This document shows, piece after piece, positions 8,200 through 16,872 of a stretch of DNA of 64,000 nucleotides. The stretch is from Streptomyces sp. NBC_00370 (lineage in GTDB: Bacteria; Actinomycetota; Actinomycetes; Streptomycetales; Streptomycetaceae). The translations under genes and the position numbers were made by a program. Where the stretch lies: positions 496,001 through 560,000 of the forward strand of contig NZ_CP107968.1 of the NCBI RefSeq assembly GCF_036084755.1. The letters are read 5' to 3'. How positions within the stretch are numbered: the stretch's first letter is position 1; every line of letters begins with the position of its first letter. The notes under the pieces are model-generated. The model had not been told where the DNA came from and did not search any database. It was given only the letters and a program-made list of their open reading frames with translations.

Positions 8200-8216
8200 A
8201 CCATTCACCGATAGAT
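8200..8216. promoter_or_regulatory. Second, degenerate tetO-like site
   Basis: A perfect right half-site GATAGAT (8210-8216) with a left half matching 4 of 7 positions (ACCATTC). Its centre is 31 bp from the first operator, about three helical turns and close to the spacing of the paired operators in Tn10. It overlaps the leader just before the monooxygenase ribosome site. Confidence 0.5.
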
Positions 8217-8232
8217 TTTGGAGCGGATGGCC

Positions 8233-9495
8233 ATGACACAGATATCGGGACAGCAGTCCCTGCGGATCCTCGTCGCGGGCGGTGGCATAGCGGGACAGGC
8301 GCTCGCCTTCTGGTTGACGCGAGGCGGTCACCGGGTGACCGTCGTCGAGCGCTTCCCGGCGCTGCGGGCCGCGGGCGCCCAGGTCGATCTGCGGGGCCAG
8401 GGCATCGAGGCCGTCACCGCCATGGGGCTCCTCGACGCGGTGCGGGGCAAGCTCGTGGACGAGGCGGGTGTCGCCTTCGTGGACGCGCGCGGCCGGGCCA
8501 GGGCGACGATCATGGCCAACACCTCGGGGCAGGGCCGGCAGACGCTGACGTCCGAGTACGAGATCATGCGCGGGGACCTGGTGCGCATCCTCCACGACGC
8601 GACGAAGGACGACGCGGAGTACGTCTTCGGCAAGAGCGTGGACGGCTTCGACCAGGACGAGCACGGGGTCGTCGCGCACTTCTCCGACGGGTCCAGCGAC
8701 GAGTTCGACCTGCTGGTCGGCGCGGACGGGCAGGGGTCACGCATCCGACGGGCGATGCTCCCCGAGGGCACCGATCCGTACCGGCGGCTCGGCATCCACA
8801 TGGCGTACTGGTTCGTCCCGCGCATCGCGTCGGACAGCAACATCCGGGACACCTACATGGCGCCGGGCGGTCGCCAGATCATGCGGCGCAGCCACAATCC
8901 GACCGAGACGCAGGCGTACTTCGTGCTGCGGGAGGAGTCAGAGGAGGCGTCGGCGGTTCACCGCGAGTCCGCCGAGCGTCAACAGGCCTTCTGGGCCGAC
9001 CGGTTCCGGGACGCCGGATGGCAGACCGAGCGCTTCGTCGCGGGTATGCGGACGAGCCCGTTCTTCTACTCGCAGGAGATCGTGCAGGTGCGTACGGACA
9101 CCTGGTCCAAGGGGCGGGTGGTCCTGGCCGGTGACGCCGCGCACTGCGCTTCCCCGTACAGCGGGATGGGGATCTCGGGCGGGCTGGTCGGTGCCCATGT
9201 CCTGGCGGGCGAGCTCAACCGGCATCCGCACGACCTGCCGACGGCGCTGGCGAACTACGACGCCGTACTGCGGCCGTTCGTCGACAAGATCCAGGCCGAG
9301 GTGAATCCACGCATCCCGCGCCTGGGCATGCCGATGACGCAGCGCGCGATCACCGCCTTCCAGTCCGCGACCGCCGTGGCCTGCTTCCTGCGTGTCCCCG
9401 ACCTCGTCGCCCGCTACTCGAAGGAGGACCGCGGCGGCGACTGGCAACTCCCCCAGAACCCGGCACCGTTGGGCGTCTCTCGCCTCGGCCTCTAG
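8233..9495 (+). CDS. FAD-dependent monooxygenase, TetX/PHBH class, under TetR control
   Basis: 420 residues. FAD Rossmann GGGIAGQALAFWLTRGGHRV with a terminal VVE, then RGDLVRIL, LVGADGQGSRIRRAML (the conserved DG motif), and GDAAHCASPYSGMGISGGL that holds the flavin ribityl chain. These define single-component group A flavin monooxygenases using NAD(P)H and O2. I chose the ATG at 8233 because GGAG (8220-8223) is 9 bases away; an in-frame ATG at 8227 is too close. It is divergent from a repressor of tetracycline-repressor type, so oxidation of a tetracycline-like compound is the likely role; other polyketide aromatics remain possible. Confidence 0.82.
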   Translation: MTQISGQQSLRILVAGGGIAGQALAFWLTRGGHRVTVVERFPALRAAGAQVDLRGQGIEAVTAMGLLDAVRGKLVDEAGVAFVDARGRARATIMANTSGQGRQTLTSEYEIMRGDLVRILHDATKDDAEYVFGKSVDGFDQDEHGVVAHFSDGSSDEFDLLVGADGQGSRIRRAMLPEGTDPYRRLGIHMAYWFVPRIASDSNIRDTYMAPGGRQIMRRSHNPTETQAYFVLREESEEASAVHRESAERQQAFWADRFRDAGWQTERFVAGMRTSPFFYSQEIVQVRTDTWSKGRVVLAGDAAHCASPYSGMGISGGLVGAHVLAGELNRHPHDLPTALANYDAVLRPFVDKIQAEVNPRIPRLGMPMTQRAITAFQSATAVACFLRVPDLVARYSKEDRGGDWQLPQNPAPLGVSRLGL

Positions 9496-9499
9496 GCCG

Positions 9500-9988
9500 T
9501 CAGAGGGCGCGATGCATGATGTGCAACCCGACGTAGCCGTGGGTCGGATGCCGGAAACCTTCCGGCAGCGTGCCCAGCACCTCGAACCCGAGGGACCGGT
9601 AGAGGTGCACGGCGGGCGCGTTCGTCTCCACGACCGCGTTGAACTGCATTCCCCGGAAGCCGGCTGCTCGCGCCCACTCCACCGTGTACGCACACAGCGC
9701 CCGGCCCACACCTTTGCCGGAGTGCGCCGGGTCAACCATGTAGCTGGCGCTCGCGATGTGCGAGCCGTTGCCCATCTGATTGCTGTTCATCTTGGCCGTA
9801 CCCAGAACCGCTCCGGCTTCGTCGACGGCGACAACCGTACGGTTCGGCGACGACAGCAGCCACCACTCACGGCCTTGCTCCTCGCCGAGATCGAGCGGAT
9901 AGGTAAAGGTCTCGCCCGCGGCGACGATCGCATGAAAGAAGGGCCAGATGGCGGACCAGTCGTCGGCAGTGGCTTCCCTGATCAGCAT
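9500..9988 (-). CDS. GNAT N-acetyltransferase
   Basis: 162 residues beginning MLIREATADDW, a standard GNAT first strand. The acetyl-CoA pyrophosphate loop is SGKGVGRALC, preceded by SYMVDPAHSGKG, and the C-terminal half has NAPAVHLYRSLGF. The substrate cannot be read. Upstream starts to 10024 exist, but the family sequence begins at 9988; no strong ribosome site is seen for any choice. It ends 4 bp from the convergent monooxygenase gene. Confidence 0.85.
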   Translation of the reverse strand: MLIREATADDWSAIWPFFHAIVAAGETFTYPLDLGEEQGREWWLLSSPNRTVVAVDEAGAVLGTAKMNSNQMGNGSHIASASYMVDPAHSGKGVGRALCAYTVEWARAAGFRGMQFNAVVETNAPAVHLYRSLGFEVLGTLPEGFRHPTHGYVGLHIMHRAL

Positions 9989-10045
9989 CCGGCCAGCATG
10001 CCGGTAGCCCCACACACCTGCCAACGCTTTTCGCTCCCCCGCCCG

Positions 10046-10585
10046 CTAGACGCGGCGGAGTTGGGCCGACAGGTGGTGTTGGAGGGGTTGGCCCAGGGCT
10101 GCCAGGTCGTGGGTGAAGTGCAGTGTGTCGTCGTCCGTCAGGTGGTAGCGGCGGCGGGTGGCGTTGACTTTCTTGGCGGTGGGGGTGAGGGCGACCTCGT
10201 GGGTGGTCAGGTCGACGGCGCCCGCGTCCGCGTGGCCGGTCGCGATTTCCGCGATGCCGGTGGGCTGGGTGATCAGCGCTTCCACCCGGCCGTCGGGCTG
10301 GAGGCGCCACCAGCCGCTTTCGCGGGCCGACGGGCGCAGTGGGCTGTCGTTCGCGTCGAGCAGCCAGGCGCGGGCCTCGTAGTGGAGGAAGGGGCGGCCG
10401 TCGTGGCTGAAGGTGACTTCCTGCCCGTAGCTGAATTCGTCGGCCAGCGTCGGGTATCCCCCGTGGCCCCGGCCAGTCCACGTGCCCAGGAGTCCGGTCA
10501 CCGGCGCCAGCAGGGCGTGCGGTGCGGGTGTTTCGTCGGGGTCGAAGGCGTCGGGGTACGGGGGCGGTGGCGTGGGGAAGGACAT
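10046..10585 (-). CDS. Nitrobindin-like (FABP/THAP4 C-terminal type) heme-binding beta barrel
   Basis: 179 residues with the nitrobindin signature near residue 33 ([15 protein letters not shown]), [29 protein letters not shown] and a late [17 protein letters not shown]. The family folds as a ten-strand beta barrel and binds ferric heme through a His near the C-terminus; it isomerises peroxynitrite or scavenges NO. The start has AGGAG 8 bases upstream. It lies downstream of a GntR promoter region but points away from it. Confidence 0.85.
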   Translation of the reverse strand: MSFPTPPPPYPDAFDPDETPAPHALLAPVTGLLGTWTGRGHGGYPTLADEFSYGQEVTFSHDGRPFLHYEARAWLLDANDSPLRPSARESGWWRLQPDGRVEALITQPTGIAEIATGHADAGAVDLTTHEVALTPTAKKVNATRRRYHLTDDDTLHFTHDLAALGQPLQHHLSAQLRRV

Positions 10586-10750
10586 GATGGGTGCTCCTGG
10601 GTCGGGGCCGCTGGCGCGTGCAGCCTATGGCAGTCGCACAGGCCTCTTGGCCGGTATACCGATTCAGCCGGAGCAGGGTGAGAGAGCTGAGAAATATCGG
10701 AACTATAGCCGCTTATCGCTCGCTCTCTTGAGCCTTGGAACGTCACTGGT
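10586..10750. promoter_or_regulatory. Promoter region of the GntR-amidohydrolase unit
   Basis: AT-richer than its surroundings. It holds CGGTATACCG (10652-10661), an inverted pair AGAGAGC (10681-10687) / GCTCTCT (10722-10728), and TGGTATGCCA (10747-10756) overlapping the first possible start codon of the regulator. This is consistent with autoregulation by the GntR protein. Confidence 0.5.
10652..10661. promoter_or_regulatory. GGTATACC palindrome 1 (GntR/FCD operator candidate)
   Basis: Perfect 10-bp palindrome CGGTATACCG about 95 bp upstream of the GntR gene. The same core recurs upstream of the ABC transporter operon at 18548 and 18679. Confidence 0.6.
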
Positions 10751-10756
10751 ATGCCA
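10747..10756. promoter_or_regulatory. GGTATACC-like site 2, at the GntR start
   Basis: TGGTATGCCA is one base away from the palindrome TGGTATACCA. It spans the ATG at 10751, so a regulator bound here would block the start of its own gene. Confidence 0.45.
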
Positions 10757-11446
10757 AATGCTAAAGTGCTCGACGTGACCGCGAACCCCCACGACGGCGC
10801 CTCCTCGCACGTCGACCACGCCGAACAGACTCTGCGGGCCGCCATTCTCGACGGTACCCAGCCGCCGGGCTCCCGGCTGCGGGAACGTGAACTGTCCGAG
10901 GCCCTCGGCTACTCCCGGGTCCCGGTACGGGAGGCCCTCTCCCGGCTCGCCGCCGACGGGCTCGTGGAAGTCTCGCCGCGCCGTGGCGCATCCGTGCGGC
11001 GGCTCACCCTGCGTGACGTGGACGAGCTGTTCGACCTGCGGCTGAGCCTGGAGGTCTTCGCCACCCGGCGCGCCGCCGAGGTGAGCGCCGCCGGTGCCAG
11101 CACGGTCCGGCTGAGCGAGCTGATGTCGATCGCCGAGGACGCCACGCACCGGGGTGACGTGCGGGAGATCCCGGCGGCGAACACGGCGCTGCACGAGGAG
11201 ATCGTGGCCCTCACCGGGAACGAGTTGCTGCGGACGACGTTCCAGCCGTCCCTGGGTCTCCTCCAGTGGGTGTTCACCCTCACCAGCAACCGCGACCAGA
11301 GCGTGCAGTGCGCGGAGCACCAGGACATCTGCGCCGCGATCCGGGCGGGCAAGCCCGACCTCGCCGCGGCCCTCGCGTACACGCACATCGAGATGGGCCG
11401 GGCGCCCTCGCTCGACTCGCTCGCCGGCGTACTGCCGCCCGACTGA
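10751..11446 (+). CDS. GntR-family regulator, FadR/FCD subfamily
   Basis: 231 residues from the ATG at 10751. The winged helix-turn-helix covers about residues 25-75 (LRERELSEALGYSRVPVREA, LAADGLVEVSPRRGASVRRL). An all-helical FCD ligand domain follows (LFDLRLSLEVFATRRAAE, NTALHEEIVALTGNELL, EHQDICAAI), which usually binds a metal-chelated carboxylate. GTG codons at 10766 and 10775 are alternative starts, because 10751 lies inside an operator-like sequence and no Shine-Dalgarno is evident. It is followed after 44 bp by the amidohydrolase and shares palindromes with the convergent ABC operon, so it probably controls both. Confidence 0.87.
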   Translation: MPNAKVLDVTANPHDGASSHVDHAEQTLRAAILDGTQPPGSRLRERELSEALGYSRVPVREALSRLAADGLVEVSPRRGASVRRLTLRDVDELFDLRLSLEVFATRRAAEVSAAGASTVRLSELMSIAEDATHRGDVREIPAANTALHEEIVALTGNELLRTTFQPSLGLLQWVFTLTSNRDQSVQCAEHQDICAAIRAGKPDLAAALAYTHIEMGRAPSLDSLAGVLPPD

Positions 11447-11490
11447 CGGGCCCGTACCTGGCACCAACCCCGCAAGGAGCACCACCACCC

Positions 11491-12699
11491 ATGCTGATCA
11501 GGAATGTCCGTCCCTGGGGCGGCGAAGCCAGCGACATCGAGATCCGCGAAGGCCGGATAGCCGCCGTCGCCCCGCACGACCCCGCCCGGCTGGGCAACGG
11601 TTCGGACGTGGACGGCCGGGGCCGGCTGGCGATGCCGTCCTTCTCCGACGTCCACTGCCACCTGGACTCCAACCGGATCGGTCTGCCGTTCCGCCCGCAC
11701 ACCGGCAAGCCGGGCGTGTGGGGTCTGACGATGAACGACCGCGACCACTGGCGCGAGGACCCGCCGGTCGCCGACCGGGCCACGGCGCTGCTGGGCCGCA
11801 TGATCGAGCGAGGCACCACGCGCGTACGGAGCTACGCCCAGATCGACGCCGACTGCGGCCTGGAGCGCTTCGAGGGCGTCCTCGCGGCGAAGGAAGCACA
11901 CAAGGACCGGGCGGACGTCGAGATCATGGCGTTCCCGCAGGCCGGCCTGCTGCTGGAGAAGGGCGTCCCCGAGCTGATGGAACAGGCGCTCTCGTCGGGC
12001 GCCGCGGTGGTCGGCGGTATCGACCCGTGCACGCTGGACCGTGACCCGGTGTGTCACCTCGACATCGTCTTCGGTCTCGCCGAGCGCCACCAGGCGCCGA
12101 TCGACATCCATCTGCACGAGCCCGGCCATCTGGGCGTGTTCAGCACCGATCTGATCCTGGAGCGCACCCGCGCCCTCTCCATGCAGGGCAAGGTGACGCT
12201 GTCGCACGCGTATGAACTCGGCACCGTCGACGAGGCCACCACGCGCCGTCTCGTCGAGGAGTTCGCCGAGCTGGATGTCTCGATGGCCACCATCGCCCCC
12301 GCGCAGCAGCAGAACGCCCTCCCCCTCGCCGAACTGACGCGGGCCGGCGTACGGGTGGGCCTCGGTGAGGACGGCCAGCGCGACTACTGGTCGCCGTACG
12401 GCAACGGCGACATGCTCGACAGGACCTGGCAGCTGGCGTTCACCAACCGCTACCGCCCCGACGAGCTGATCGAGCACTGCTGGGCCGTGGCCAGCCGTGG
12501 CGGCGCCGCCATTCTCGACCCGTCGCTGGAGCGGCTGACGTCCACCACCGACCGGCCTGGCGTGAGCGCCGGGGACGCGGCGGACCTTGTCCTGGTCGAC
12601 GGCGACAGCGTGGCGGCGGCCGTCATGGACCGCGGCACCGACCGTACGGTCATCCACGCGGGCCGGGTCGTCGCCGACCAGCTGCGGCTCGTCGGCTGA
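11491..12699 (+). CDS. Cytosine-deaminase-like amidohydrolase
   Basis: 402 residues in the amidohydrolase TIM-barrel superfamily. Metal and catalytic motifs appear in the CodA-like order: DVHCHLDSNR (HxH), IDIHLHEPGH, TLSHAYELG and GEDGQRDYWSPYGNGDML (Asp ligand). The N-terminal beta sandwich LIRNVRPWGG and the C-terminal DAADLVLVDG return strand are present. The family hydrolytically deaminates or opens cyclic C-N bonds; a substituted pyrimidine or related ring is likely, but substrate residues are not diagnostic. AAGGAG lies 11 bases before the ATG. It is co-directional with the FCD regulator and ends in a strong terminator. Confidence 0.85.
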   Translation: MLIRNVRPWGGEASDIEIREGRIAAVAPHDPARLGNGSDVDGRGRLAMPSFSDVHCHLDSNRIGLPFRPHTGKPGVWGLTMNDRDHWREDPPVADRATALLGRMIERGTTRVRSYAQIDADCGLERFEGVLAAKEAHKDRADVEIMAFPQAGLLLEKGVPELMEQALSSGAAVVGGIDPCTLDRDPVCHLDIVFGLAERHQAPIDIHLHEPGHLGVFSTDLILERTRALSMQGKVTLSHAYELGTVDEATTRRLVEEFAELDVSMATIAPAQQQNALPLAELTRAGVRVGLGEDGQRDYWSPYGNGDMLDRTWQLAFTNRYRPDELIEHCWAVASRGGAAILDPSLERLTSTTDRPGVSAGDAADLVLVDGDSVAAAVMDRGTDRTVIHAGRVVADQLRLVG

Positions 12700-12715
12700 C
12701 CCACCGGCGACAGTT

Positions 12716-12748
12716 GAGGGCCGGACCGCACTGTGCGGTCCGGCCCTC
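12716..12748. terminator. Strong bidirectional hairpin terminator
   Basis: Perfect 15-bp stem (12716-12730 with 12734-12748) and a CTG loop, between the amidohydrolase stop and the convergent ABC operon. No U tract, as usual in Streptomyces. Confidence 0.85.
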
Positions 12749-12837
12749 GGCCGTTGTACGGCACCGTCACCTCGATGCCGGTACCCCCTGGGCGGGGAAC
12801 GGGGCTTCGCTCCCGGCCCAGGGGCGTCTCTGCCCGG

Positions 12838-13875
12838 TCAGCCGGCGGCGGCCGCCGGGGCCGCCGTCGCGTCCGGTGCCGTACCGTCCGCCGCCACCAG
12901 GTGGCAGGCGACCTGACGCGGAACGCCGTTCCCCGCCACCGGCAGTGTGCGCAGGGCCGGTGCCTCGGTGCGGCAGCGGTCCGTCGCCAGCGGGCAGCGG
13001 GTGTGGAAGTGGCAGCCGGGCGGCGGATCGAGTGGGCTGGGCAGGTCCCCGCCGAGCACGATCCGGGTCCGCTCCCGCTGTTCGTGCGGATCCGGTACGG
13101 GCGCGGCGGACAGCAGCGCCTGCGTGTAAGGGTGTTTCGGATCGGCGAACAACTGGGCCGCGGGGGCCTGTTCGACGATCCGGCCCAGATACATCACGGC
13201 GATGCGGTCCGCCAGGTACTCCACGGCGGCCAGGTCGTGCGTGATGAACAGGCAGCCGAAACCGCGCTCGCGCTGGAGGTCGGCGAGCAGGTTGAGCACG
13301 GACGCCTGGACCGAGACGTCCAGGGCCGACGTCGGTTCGTCCGCCACGAGCAGTACCGGCTCCACGGACAACGCCCGTGCGATGGAGACGCGTTGCCGCT
13401 GGCCGCCGGAGAGTTCGTGCGGCTTGCGGTCGGCCAGCTCCGGGCGCAGCCCGACCTGACGCAGCAGTTCGTCCACGCGGCGTGACGCCTCGGCCCGCCC
13501 GGCGATGCCGTGCAGCCGGATCGGCTCGGCGACGATCTGACGGATCGTCATGCGCGGGTTGAGCGAGGACGACGGGTCCTGGAAGACCAGGTGGACGTTA
13601 CGGCGCAGCGGCCGCATGGCGCGGGCCGACAGGGTCGTGACGTCCGCACCCTGGATGACCACTTCGCCGCCGGTCGGCCGGTCGAGCCGGACGACGCAGC
13701 GGCCCACGGTCGACTTGCCGCTGCCGGACTCACCGACCAGGCCGACGACTTCGCCGGGGCCGATCGTCAGCGAGACACCGTCGACCGCGCGAACCGTGCC
13801 GGTCCGCGAGCTGAAGTGGCGTCGCAGGTCGTGGACTTCCAGCACGGGGGTGACGGTGTCGTCGGGGGCGGTCAT
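12838..13875 (-). CDS. Peptide-type ABC transporter ATPase (DppF/OppF type)
   Basis: 345 residues. Walker A GESGSGKST, Q-loop VFQDPSSSLNP, signature LSGGQRQR, Walker B LLVADEPTSALD and the switch His in FITHDL. The C-terminal oligopeptide-ABC extension has GCHFHTRCP, the Cys-rich region found in Dpp/Opp ATPases. It powers import through the two permeases encoded upstream. ATGA overlap with the preceding ATPase gene indicates coupled translation. Last gene of the five-gene operon, ending about 90 bp from the shared terminator. Confidence 0.92.
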   Translation of the reverse strand: MTAPDDTVTPVLEVHDLRRHFSSRTGTVRAVDGVSLTIGPGEVVGLVGESGSGKSTVGRCVVRLDRPTGGEVVIQGADVTTLSARAMRPLRRNVHLVFQDPSSSLNPRMTIRQIVAEPIRLHGIAGRAEASRRVDELLRQVGLRPELADRKPHELSGGQRQRVSIARALSVEPVLLVADEPTSALDVSVQASVLNLLADLQRERGFGCLFITHDLAAVEYLADRIAVMYLGRIVEQAPAAQLFADPKHPYTQALLSAAPVPDPHEQRERTRIVLGGDLPSPLDPPPGCHFHTRCPLATDRCRTEAPALRTLPVAGNGVPRQVACHLVAADGTAPDATAAPAAAAG

Positions 13876-14957
13876 CGGGCACCTTCCTCTGCGGCGGGCG
13901 CGGGGACGGGAACGGGGCCGGGTACGGCCGGATGGTGGCAGGCGACCCGGTGCGTGCCCGCAGCCGTGCGCAGCGCCGGCCGTCCTGCCCGGCAGTCGTC
14001 CTGCGCGAAGGCACAGCGCGGTGCGAAGCCGCAGGCGTCCGGCTGGACGCGCAGATCGGGTACGAGGCCGGGGATCTCGTTGAGCCGGGAGCGCCCCTCG
14101 GGGGTGCGGCTGCCCGGCCGGAGCACGGCGCCCAGCAGGCCGCGCGAGTAGGGATGGCGGGGTGCGGCGAACAGCTCGTCCACCGAGGCCTGTTCGACGG
14201 GCCGTCCGGCGTACATGACCAGCACCCGGTCGGCCGTTTCGGCCACGACGCCGAGGTCGTGGGTGATGAGCACGATGGCGGTGCCGAGGCGGTCCCTGAG
14301 GGACTTGAGCACGTCGAGGATGCCCGCCTGCACCGTGACGTCCAGCGCGGTGGTGGGCTCGTCCGCGATGAGCACCGCCGGGTCGCATGCCACGGCGATG
14401 GCGATCATCACGCGCTGACGCATTCCGCCCGAGAGCTGATGGGGGTATTCGTCCACGCGCCGGTGCGGGGCGGGTATACCGACCAGGTCGAGCAGTTCGA
14501 CCGCGCGGGCCTTGGCTTCCTTACGGCCGAGTTTCTGGTGACGGACGAGTACTTCGCTGATCTGCCGTCCCACGGTGAGTACCGGGTTCAGCGAGGTCAT
14601 CGGCTCCTGGAAGATCATGGACAGCCGGCGGCCGCGTACGGCCCGCAGGGCACGTTCGCTCGCGCCGACCAGTTCCTCACCGTCGAGGGTCACGCTGCCG
14701 CCGATCCGCGCGGTGGGCGGCAGCAGCCCCATGACGGCCATGGACGTCACGGACTTGCCGCAGCCGGACTCGCCGACCACGGCGAGCACTTCACCGGGCG
14801 CGAGGTCGTACGAGACCCCGTCCACGGCGTGCACGGTGGACTCGGGGCCGTGGAAGGAGACCGTCAGGTCGCGGACGCTGAGCACGGGAGCGTCGCCCCG
14901 CCGCGGCGTGGTGGCCGGTGCGGACGGCGATGCGGGGGACGGTGCGGTGGGGGTCAT
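13872..14957 (-). CDS. Peptide-type ABC transporter ATPase (DppD/OppD type)
   Basis: 361 residues. Walker [11 protein letters not shown]-loop [10 protein letters not shown], signature LSGGMRQR, Walker [13 protein letters not shown], switch ITHDLGVV, and the C-terminal [15 protein letters not shown] segment. It starts MTPTAPSPA with a Pro/Ala-rich lead of about 22 residues. It forms a heterodimer with the DppF-type ATPase encoded next. ATGA overlaps at both ends show it is inside one polycistron. Confidence 0.92.
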   Translation of the reverse strand: MTPTAPSPASPSAPATTPRRGDAPVLSVRDLTVSFHGPESTVHAVDGVSYDLAPGEVLAVVGESGCGKSVTSMAVMGLLPPTARIGGSVTLDGEELVGASERALRAVRGRRLSMIFQEPMTSLNPVLTVGRQISEVLVRHQKLGRKEAKARAVELLDLVGIPAPHRRVDEYPHQLSGGMRQRVMIAIAVACDPAVLIADEPTTALDVTVQAGILDVLKSLRDRLGTAIVLITHDLGVVAETADRVLVMYAGRPVEQASVDELFAAPRHPYSRGLLGAVLRPGSRTPEGRSRLNEIPGLVPDLRVQPDACGFAPRCAFAQDDCRAGRPALRTAAGTHRVACHHPAVPGPVPVPAPAAEEGAR

Positions 14958-15901
14958 CGGGAGCCTCCACGGGGATCGAGGATGTCACGTACGCCGTCAC
15001 CGAGCAGGTTGAACGCGAGGGTGGCCAGCACGATGACGAGTCCGGGGAACACCGCCATCCAGGGGGCGGTGGCGATGAACGGCTGGGCGCTGGAGAGCAT
15101 CACGCCGAGCGAGGGCGACGGCGGCTGTACGCCGAGGCCGAGGAAGCTGAGCGCGGCCTCGCCGATGATCGCCGTCGGGACACCGACGGTGGCCTGGACG
15201 ATCAGCGCCGATGTGGCGTTGGGCAGCACGTGCCGGAAGAGCAGTGTCCGGTCCCCCGCCCCGTTGGCGACGGCCGCTGCCACGTAGTCGAGGTGCTTGA
15301 GCCGCAGCGTCTCCGCCCGGGTGATGCGCACGACGGCCGGTATCTGGGAGATGCCGATGGCGATGGTGGCGTTCTTCAGCGACGGGCCGAGTACGGCGGC
15401 GAGGCCGACGGCGAGCACCAGGAAGGGAAAGGCCAGCATGGTGTCGGTGAGCCGGGAGACCACACTGTCGGCGACCCGTCCGTAGTACCCGGCGAGCAGA
15501 CCCAGTGGGACCGCGATCACGAAGGCGAGGGCCACGGAGACCACACCGACCTGCATGGACGCGGTGACTCCCACGAGGACCCGGGAGAGCTGGTCGCGCC
15601 CGAGGTCGTCGGTGCCGAGCCAGTGCGCCCAACTGGGCGGTGCCAGCGCCGCGTCGAAGTCGGGCAGCGACGGGTCGTACGGCGCGACGAGTGACGAGAA
15701 GACGGCGACGAGGACGAAGACAGCGGCGAGCAAAGCGCCGACGAGCGCCAGCTTGTTGCGGCGCAGCTTGCGCCAGCCGGCCGCGAGCCGTTCGGCGGCT
15801 CCGCCCGGCGCCGGTCGGTCCTTCGCCGTGCCGGGGCCGGCAGCCGGAGAGCCCGGAGGACCCGAAGGTGCTGACAGGGTTGGGGAGTTGACGGCGGACA
15901 T
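14954..15901 (-). CDS. Peptide-type ABC transporter permease (DppC type)
   Basis: 315 residues, about six membrane helices. A cytoplasmic N-terminal Pro/Gly-rich stretch is followed by LRRNKLALVGALLAAVFVLV, then the coupling EAA loop (GISQIPAVVRITRAETLRLK), and it ends VRDILDPR, the classic DppC tail. It pairs with the DppB-type permease, whose stop codon shares one base with this start (TGATG). Confidence 0.92.
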   Translation of the reverse strand: MSAVNSPTLSAPSGPPGSPAAGPGTAKDRPAPGGAAERLAAGWRKLRRNKLALVGALLAAVFVLVAVFSSLVAPYDPSLPDFDAALAPPSWAHWLGTDDLGRDQLSRVLVGVTASMQVGVVSVALAFVIAVPLGLLAGYYGRVADSVVSRLTDTMLAFPFLVLAVGLAAVLGPSLKNATIAIGISQIPAVVRITRAETLRLKHLDYVAAAVANGAGDRTLLFRHVLPNATSALIVQATVGVPTAIIGEAALSFLGLGVQPPSPSLGVMLSSAQPFIATAPWMAVFPGLVIVLATLAFNLLGDGVRDILDPRGGSR

Positions 15902-16872
15902 CAGGAGCCTCCCAGCCGGATGCGCGGGTCGATGACCGAGTACAGGAGGTCGACCAGCAGATTGATCAGGATGTAGGCGGCCGAGGTGAAGAGCACGACG
16001 CCCTGGACCATCGCGTAGTCACGGGTGAAGACCGCGTCGATGGTGAGTTTGCCGAAGCCCGGCAGGACGAAGACCTGTTCGGTGACGACGGCGCCCGAGA
16101 TGAGCTGTCCGAGCTGGAGTCCGAGCACGGTGATAACCGTGACCAGCGAATTGCGCAGTGCGTGCGTGCCGATGACGGCGCGGTGCGAGAGCCCCTTGGC
16201 GCGGGCCGTGCGGACGTAGTCCGACGACATGGCGTCGAGCATCGCCGCGCGGGTCTGTCTCATGACCACGGCGGCGAGACCGGAGCCCAGCACGATCGCC
16301 GGGAGCACGAGCCGGCGCAGGTTCTCCACGGGGTCCTGTCCGAACGGGACGAAACCGGAGGCGGCGAAGACCGGCATGGCGATGGCGAAGGCGAGGACCA
16401 GCAGCATGCCGAGCCAGAAGGTCGGCACCGACATACCGAGGAGGGCGACCCCGTTCGCGAACCACTCCTCGGGACGGCCGCGGCGCACCGCGGCGACGAT
16501 TCCGGCGCCGATGCCGACAACGACGGCCAGGATCAGGGCCAGCGCGGCGAGTTCGAGCGTGATGGGCAGGGCGTCGAGGATGGAGTCCAGGACGGGCAGC
16601 CCGCTGCGGGCGGAGGTGCCCAGGTCTCCGGTGACGGCGTGCCGCAGGTAGTCCCAGTACTGCACGACGATGTTGTCGTTCAGCCCGTACTCCTCGCGGA
16701 TGGCGGCCAGCACCTCGGGTGAGGTCTGCTCGCCGGCCAGGGCCTGCGCGGTGTCGCCGGGCATGGCGCGGACGCCCGCGAAGACGGTGATGCTGACGAG
16801 CACCATGGTGAGCAGCGCCTGTCCGACGCGGCGTCCGAGGTACGAGGTCAGAAGTCCGGTGACGCGATTCAT
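15901..16872 (-). CDS. Peptide-type ABC transporter permease (DppB type)
   Basis: 323 residues, six predicted membrane helices. Starts with YLGRRVGQALLTMVLVSITV and the periplasmic loop DTAQALAGEQTSPEVLAAIR seen in DppB, an EAA coupling motif around YVRTARAKGLSHRAVIGTHA, and the ending DLLYSVIDPRIRL. Together with DppC it forms the channel. Its start overlaps the stop of the binding-protein gene (ATGA). Confidence 0.92.
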   Translation of the reverse strand: MNRVTGLLTSYLGRRVGQALLTMVLVSITVFAGVRAMPGDTAQALAGEQTSPEVLAAIREEYGLNDNIVVQYWDYLRHAVTGDLGTSARSGLPVLDSILDALPITLELAALALILAVVVGIGAGIVAAVRRGRPEEWFANGVALLGMSVPTFWLGMLLVLAFAIAMPVFAASGFVPFGQDPVENLRRLVLPAIVLGSGLAAVVMRQTRAAMLDAMSSDYVRTARAKGLSHRAVIGTHALRNSLVTVITVLGLQLGQLISGAVVTEQVFVLPGFGKLTIDAVFTRDYAMVQGVVLFTSAAYILINLLVDLLYSVIDPRIRLGGS

